Below are positions 59,542 to 64,000 of a stretch of DNA of 64,000 nucleotides, piece by piece. Position 1 is the stretch's first letter. The number at the start of each line of letters is the position of its first letter. A model generated the notes under the pieces. It did not search any database. It was not told where the DNA came from and saw nothing but the letters and a program-made list of their open reading frames with translations. Made by a program: the position numbers and the translations under genes. Source of the stretch: Karstenula rhodostoma CBS 690.94 (taxonomy: Eukaryota > Ascomycota > Dothideomycetes > Pleosporales > Didymosphaeriaceae); assembly GCA_010093485.1 (NCBI GenBank), contig MU001500.1, positions 320,198 to 384,197 on the forward strand, written 5' to 3'.

Positions 59542-60038
59542 ATGATCTCGCTGATGCCTCCCGAATCGGCCAATTCATCGCCAGGTGAGCCCTCATGTGA
59601 CGGATCGTAGGCCCCGTGAGCTGGACCTCACTGACAAACCAGGCGCGAACTACTGGTACGGCAGCAGTTTGCCAAATGGCCTCTCGAACAACCTCGACGG
59701 GTTACCGTCTGACCCATCTAATCCGAGGATGCTACGGCGAGCTTCAGAGGCGGTAATACCATCCAGTGATTTTCATAGGTAAGGCTGCATCTCGTCAAGT
59801 TTTCGCTTGGTTGTTGTTGTTGTTTTTGTTGTTGTTGTTACTATTTCGAGGCCGGACACGCAAGTCGCAGCCAACCTATCGTCTCGGGAAGCCGAAAGAT
59901 CTCGCAGGAGCCTGTCTTATATACAACCGACCCGCAATACCTTGGAAACATTCGAGCCGGAAATCGGCATCGTACCCTTGCAAACGTGGCTGTCAGCCTC
60001 CGCGGAATGAACCATCCAGTTACGAGCGCAGCGACGTG
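59542..60038 (+). CDS. Spliced upstream exons, possibly the N-terminus of the transcription factor
   Basis: Exons 59542-59584, 59643-59778 and from 59871 join in phase: MISLMPPESANSSPGANYWY..., then VIPSSDFHSQPIVSGSRKIS..., ending at TGA 60036-60038 unless a GTGAGA donor at 60035 is used. Both introns have good ends (GTGAGC...ACCAG, 58 nt; GTAAGG...TCGCAG, 92 nt with the TTG repeat). The product is Ser/Pro/Asn-rich and disordered-looking, as is usual before a Zn2Cys6 domain, so it is probably the 5' end of the gene that follows, whose own frame lacks an ATG. It could equally be a separate small gene. Confidence 0.45.
59811..59839 (+). repeat. TTG microsatellite inside a predicted intron
   Basis: TTGTTGTTG-type tract with one T5 interruption, lying in the second predicted intron of the exons at 59542-60038. 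Confidence 0.8.
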
Positions 60039-60302
60039 AGAGACCTGGGATGCGACTGAACACCAATGAACGTTGTCGCCGACCGAGACGCCGACAGCAG
60101 CGAGCTTTTCAGGATCCGGATGCGTGACCTGTGCCGCAGCGCATTTACCAGAGGCGAGAGCAGCGTTTTCGGCTGAGACCTGGCAAACCCAGAGTAGTGC
60201 GCTCCACACAAGGCGCGAAACCACCAAGGAACTTGTTCCCGCGACGAACATTGCCTGGTGCGATTGTTTGCTCTTGGCTGACAATGGTACAGTCAAGAGA
60301 CC

Positions 60303-61891
60303 GTGCCTTGGGATGGGATAACCCCGCTTCATCTCGACACCGCTGCGGCGCTCCGAGCACAGTCTGTAGCCCCCTCCGCGAATCACAAAGCCCCTCTTGC
60401 ACCGAAACAGGGCCTCGCAGGTGCACTGGGTAGCGCAAGGAATCAGCACCAGTCGCCCATCTCAGGAACCTACGCCCTGCGCACACCACGTGGAAAGATC
60501 ACCTCCATAGCATGCGAGAGCTGCAGAAAACGCAAGTCAAAGGTATATCGTGCCATACGACTTCCTTCGTATTTCTATTGATCGTTCACAGTGCGACGGA
60601 GTGCGGCCCAAATGCAACACCTGCCAGACGAAGAATGTCTCTTGCGTGTACGACGTTGCTGAGGATGGGAAGACGACTACACAACTGCGAGCTCACGTCA
60701 GACGGCTGGCAAAAGAGCTCGATGACATGAAATCAATTGTATCTTTACTGGCGTTGGCATCAGATCGGGATTCCGCTGCGAACTGGGCCGGTGAACTCGA
60801 AAAGAACGGCTTTGCCCACCACTCAGCGGAAGAGATCAAACGAGCCCTTCAGGTAAGCTCATCCAACCCGACCCTTCCCAGATACCCGTTGACGATTGCA
60901 GGAGCCTGGAAGCCAGCCGAGACAGCACCCAGAGCAGGATGGTCTCGATACGCCCGTGAACGAAGGGTTCCGGCGTCCATCACACAGTGTTGCTAATTCT
61001 TCGTATGACGGATCCTCGAGGGACGACAGGTAAGGCAATGGCCCACCCAGCGTAGTCGGAGAATGCGACTGACATGCCGAGAAGCAGGGAACAGAGCCAG
61101 CCCGCAATTCCATTTCAAATATCCGATCACGCCGTCGATGGTGTAGGACCCTACCCATACAACGACAGCAACGAATCCAGCAAGTTCAGTTTCGAATGCG
61201 CTTTGTACCGGAGGACGAAACGAGAGATGCTCGCGAACGGTTGGGATGAGGCGCAGATATTTGGGCGAAATGAAATGGACGTGGACACGCTTCTTTTAGG
61301 ATTCGCAGATCCTCAAGACAGCCTCCCAGTTCCGACTTGGGCGAGCAAGATGGTCAACAGAATGCTCCCGACGGCTTCCATACCCATACGATTGGCATCT
61401 GCGAGTCTCTTGACCAAGATGATGCGGGTAAGTGAACCTGGTATTTGCAGATTAGGAATGGTGTTTGCTAACGGTCCCAGTGGCTCATCTGGCCAAGTGT
61501 CGAGAACCTGAATGCTATGCCGGACTGGCTGATGCCTCTAGCGAGGCAGGACTCCTCGGGGTACGATTTACTCGTTGACCTAATTCCCTGGTACCTCTCC
61601 CCATACATCCTTGCTCGATGACCCAAGGACTAACTCTTCCCGAGGCCCCAACTCCGCCAGTACTTATATCACCATCATGGAGAATTCGTTTTAAGCGCCT
61701 TCCTTGGCTTGATCGGGATCGACTGGCCGTACGCGGATGACGCGTGTCATTATTGGGAAATCGAGTCGGCATGCACAAGGCTGACTCCATTGTTCGAGAC
61801 GCATATCAATGACCTGGAAAACTGGAACTTGGACGCCAAGGCTCTTGAGATCATGCCTCAGCTTGAGGGCCTGGTACCAATCACGAGGTGA
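60303..61891 (+). CDS. Zn2Cys6 transcription factor with DUF3425-like C-terminus
   Basis: Exons to 60542, 60592-60852, 60902-61029, 61088-61427, 61481-61590 and 61645-61891 are in phase; introns 49-58 nt. A GAL4-type binuclear cluster C-x2-C-x6-C-x6-C-x2-C-x6-C spans intron 1 (ACESCRKRKSK / CDGVRPKCNTC), followed by a short coiled coil (LRAHVRRLAKELDDMKS). The C-terminal about 200 residues (IPIRLASASLLTKMMRWLIWP, DLIPWPQLRQYLYHHHGEF) look like DUF3425, usually found behind bZIP domains. The first exon frame opens after TGA at 60279 and has only a GTG, so the start codon lies upstream, perhaps in the exons at 59542-60038. Target genes unknown; no biosynthetic cluster is visible. Confidence 0.82.
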
Positions 61892-64000
61892 TTTTAGTCA
61901 CGGTGGGATGATGCTTTGCGTTCGGTGGCTTTCGTTTTCGTTCCTGGAACCTTCATTGTAAATCCATCGGAGGGCTTTTCTGTGGTAAAACTTGGCGTTA
62001 TATGGGCGGCGCGTGTTTGTGGCATCAGCCAGCATGGCGGGTATTCGTGCGCATCGCGTATCGTTCCTTTTGGGAAGTTTGGCTGTAGAATAGCAGGGTC
62101 ATAGTCGGCGCAGAGTCAAAAGCACAATGCCGGGAGGACCTGGCAAATACACGTAGCCTTGTCTTCTGAATCGCTGGTCACATATCGGGGTCCCGCTCTG
62201 ATTTATACATATGGCGTACGGTGGGCGTGTTTAGTAGCAGGACATGTCCGCTTACGGAGATACCGAACAGTGGAGCCCTAAACGTGCCAAGATCGTTAGA
62301 GATCACGGGTGGACGCAGCCGCCCCCTTGCGGCGCTGCTACACCCACTCAATTCCTACGACTCCGTCCACCGACCTGTTCTCGATCGCGCTAAGATCTCT
62401 CCAAGTTACGTGCATAGTGATGATCGATACTAGAGCTCGAAATCCAAAAATTCTAGAGCGGCGGTTGGCTCGAACCGGATAAACGGTATGCCTGTACTAG
62501 CTACATTATCTAAATAAGGGTTACTCGAGCCATTACTTGACGTAGTCATCACGCTCGCCGTTGGTATTACAGAACTGGAAGTGGGATTTCTGGAGAGGTC
62601 CTGGAAGGCCGGGGTTTACAAAATCGCAATTGGCCGTTTCGAAGGATTTGTGTGGGACGGTCCGCGGATGAAGCAGGTGTTCCGAGGGCCTGGAAGATAG
62701 GCTCCGTGGAATAATCCGTGGACTGGCCTCCAGCCTATTCTTTTTCCTTGTAAACAGATCGGAGAACTAGCAATATGCAACCTATCGTGGGGCGCATGAT
62801 GCAGAACGCCTCCTCGAACAACGGTTCACCTCATGGTTCAGTTCAAGGCTGAAAATATTAGTCACTCGACATTCAGCACCGACGACCATTACTCTGCATC
62901 CTCCAAACGGTTCTCAAGTCAGAAAAATCACGCAGGGATATTCCCGAGTGGAAGGAAAGCATCGATTTGATCCGGAAGTGATAATGCACTGTGGGAAGGC
63001 AAACGCCTGCATGCTTCCAGTGATCCACTCATTTGACGAACCTTTCATTCTACCTACAATCCCAAGTTGTATACAAGATCAGTCAGGAAATGGCATCGTG
63101 ATACTCTATGGGGATCGTGATAAAATGCGACGTTGGTTGTGATACACCGGTCTAGACCTGACAAGGGCAAAGGTCTAGATTCATCCTTGCCAGCCTTGCG
63201 ACATAGAAGCGAGAAAAATGGCCCTACTGCGGCTCTCACGGCAAAGAAAAACAATATGACCCCCCCACATATGATACTATAGCCCAGTAACAGCAGCACG
63301 TTCAGCAGTGTATGCAACTGCTCTGTAGAGCCTAGCCCGTACATCCGACACTCGCACATAACTTTCGTGAACGAAAAGATCTATTTTTCCATCAAGCAAC
63401 TCTGATCCGTGAAAGGTTTGGTCGTCTCATTGACACTGATGCCCAAACGTGAAACCCTGAAACCAACAGACGCGAACATTGAAGCATATAGAGATGAAGC
63501 TTTGTATCCTAGAAATCACAAAATGCTAGTCAGCGTGTCGTATCTCATGGATTTTGTATACATCTAGCTCGAACAAGCCACTTGATAAACCGTAGCCTAG
63601 CCAGGTTCTAGTGTATACATACTAACATTAAGCGTCCAGTAGACTAAAAGGTAGAAGCTTGGCCTGCATACGTACCTAACATCTACTCTAGTTAGATCAA
63701 CAATGGATTATGATTGTGCATCGTCGAAGCTGGATCTTTGCAGGGATGATACTCCTTCTAAGGTGATTATAGATCCAAGTAGGTTCTTTAGGTTGTCAGT
63801 GAATTCATCGATACACACTCTTTCTTTAGACCCTGCTCAGTCGATAAAATCTTCGGTCTTTTGAGACGATATGCCAATTCCAGCACAGCGACAAGACCGA
63901 AACCGCGATTCGGTTTTGTATGGCTGACTTTGACTGATACTTTCTATTTGCGGCTTCCAGCTCATCTCAAGGTTAACATCACACATATGATACATGCGTA
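61892..64000. other. Gene-poor right end
   Basis: No supported gene in the last 2.1 kb. Short ORFs (62221-62433, 62948-63142, minus 63054-63359) have no domain and no splice partners. Composition drifts to AT-richer sequence beyond 63200. Confidence 0.45.

Noticed and set aside
62465..62490. GGTTCGAGCC on the minus strand, similar to a tRNA B-box
   Set aside because: No paired T-stem and no A-box or cloverleaf around it.
1..64000. CRISPR arrays, rRNA genes, bacterial-type operons, integrated virus genes
   Set aside because: None seen; the sequence is a eukaryotic nuclear segment with spliceosomal introns.

Overview
The window looks like a chromosome segment of a filamentous ascomycete, most likely Pezizomycotina and possibly a Dothideomycete. 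Genes are split by many short introns (about 44-100 nt, GTRNGT...YAG, often with a CTRAC branch site). The gene set is fungal: complex I 20.9 kDa subunit, betaine lipid synthase, FRE-type ferric reductase, Zn2Cys6 regulator, MCP1, and the DUF1295 family. Housekeeping exons are strongly GC/C-ending, whereas several intergenic stretches are TA-rich, as expected of old repeat-induced-point-mutation (RIP) relics. All gene models were spliced by eye and checked for reading phase; none was tested against transcripts.

Layout. 1-17.4 kb is a dense conserved block: 3' part of eIF4G, a small Gly-rich protein, ferric reductase (-), a Cys-rich single-pass membrane protein, enoyl-CoA hydratase (-), RER1, proteasome ATPase RPT5, betaine lipid synthase BTA1. 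17.4-24.9 kb is an accessory island: telomere-like TTAGGG motifs, an AT-rich relic, an orphan gene, a seven-exon dynamin-like GTPase, a second AT-rich patch and a split tRNA-Arg-like gene. 24.9-32.3 kb is conserved again: trimethyllysine dioxygenase, complex I 20.9 kDa subunit (-), Aquarius/Cwf11 helicase. 32.5-33.5 kb holds degenerate repeats and a Copia reverse transcriptase relic. 33.7-44.4 kb carries a DUF1295 protein and several poorly known genes. 44.4-49.5 kb is gene-poor and contains a decayed GH13 alpha-glucosidase pseudogene. 49.5-55.2 kb has a C2H2 zinc finger (-), MCP1, a Dabb-like protein (-) and PRP4 kinase (-). 55.2-64 kb is gene-poor except for a Zn2Cys6/DUF3425 transcription factor whose 5' exons may reach back to 59.5 kb.

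Functional themes: carnitine synthesis and fatty-acid oxidation (TMLD, enoyl-CoA hydratase), mitochondria (20.9 kDa subunit, MCP1), splicing (Aquarius, PRP4), and the secretory pathway and membranes (RER1, BTA1, ferric reductase). There is no operon logic; arrangement is by divergent and convergent single genes. The least explained parts are the dynamin island, the two 5-Cys repeats of the membrane protein, and the unresolved 5' ends of TMLD and the transcription factor.
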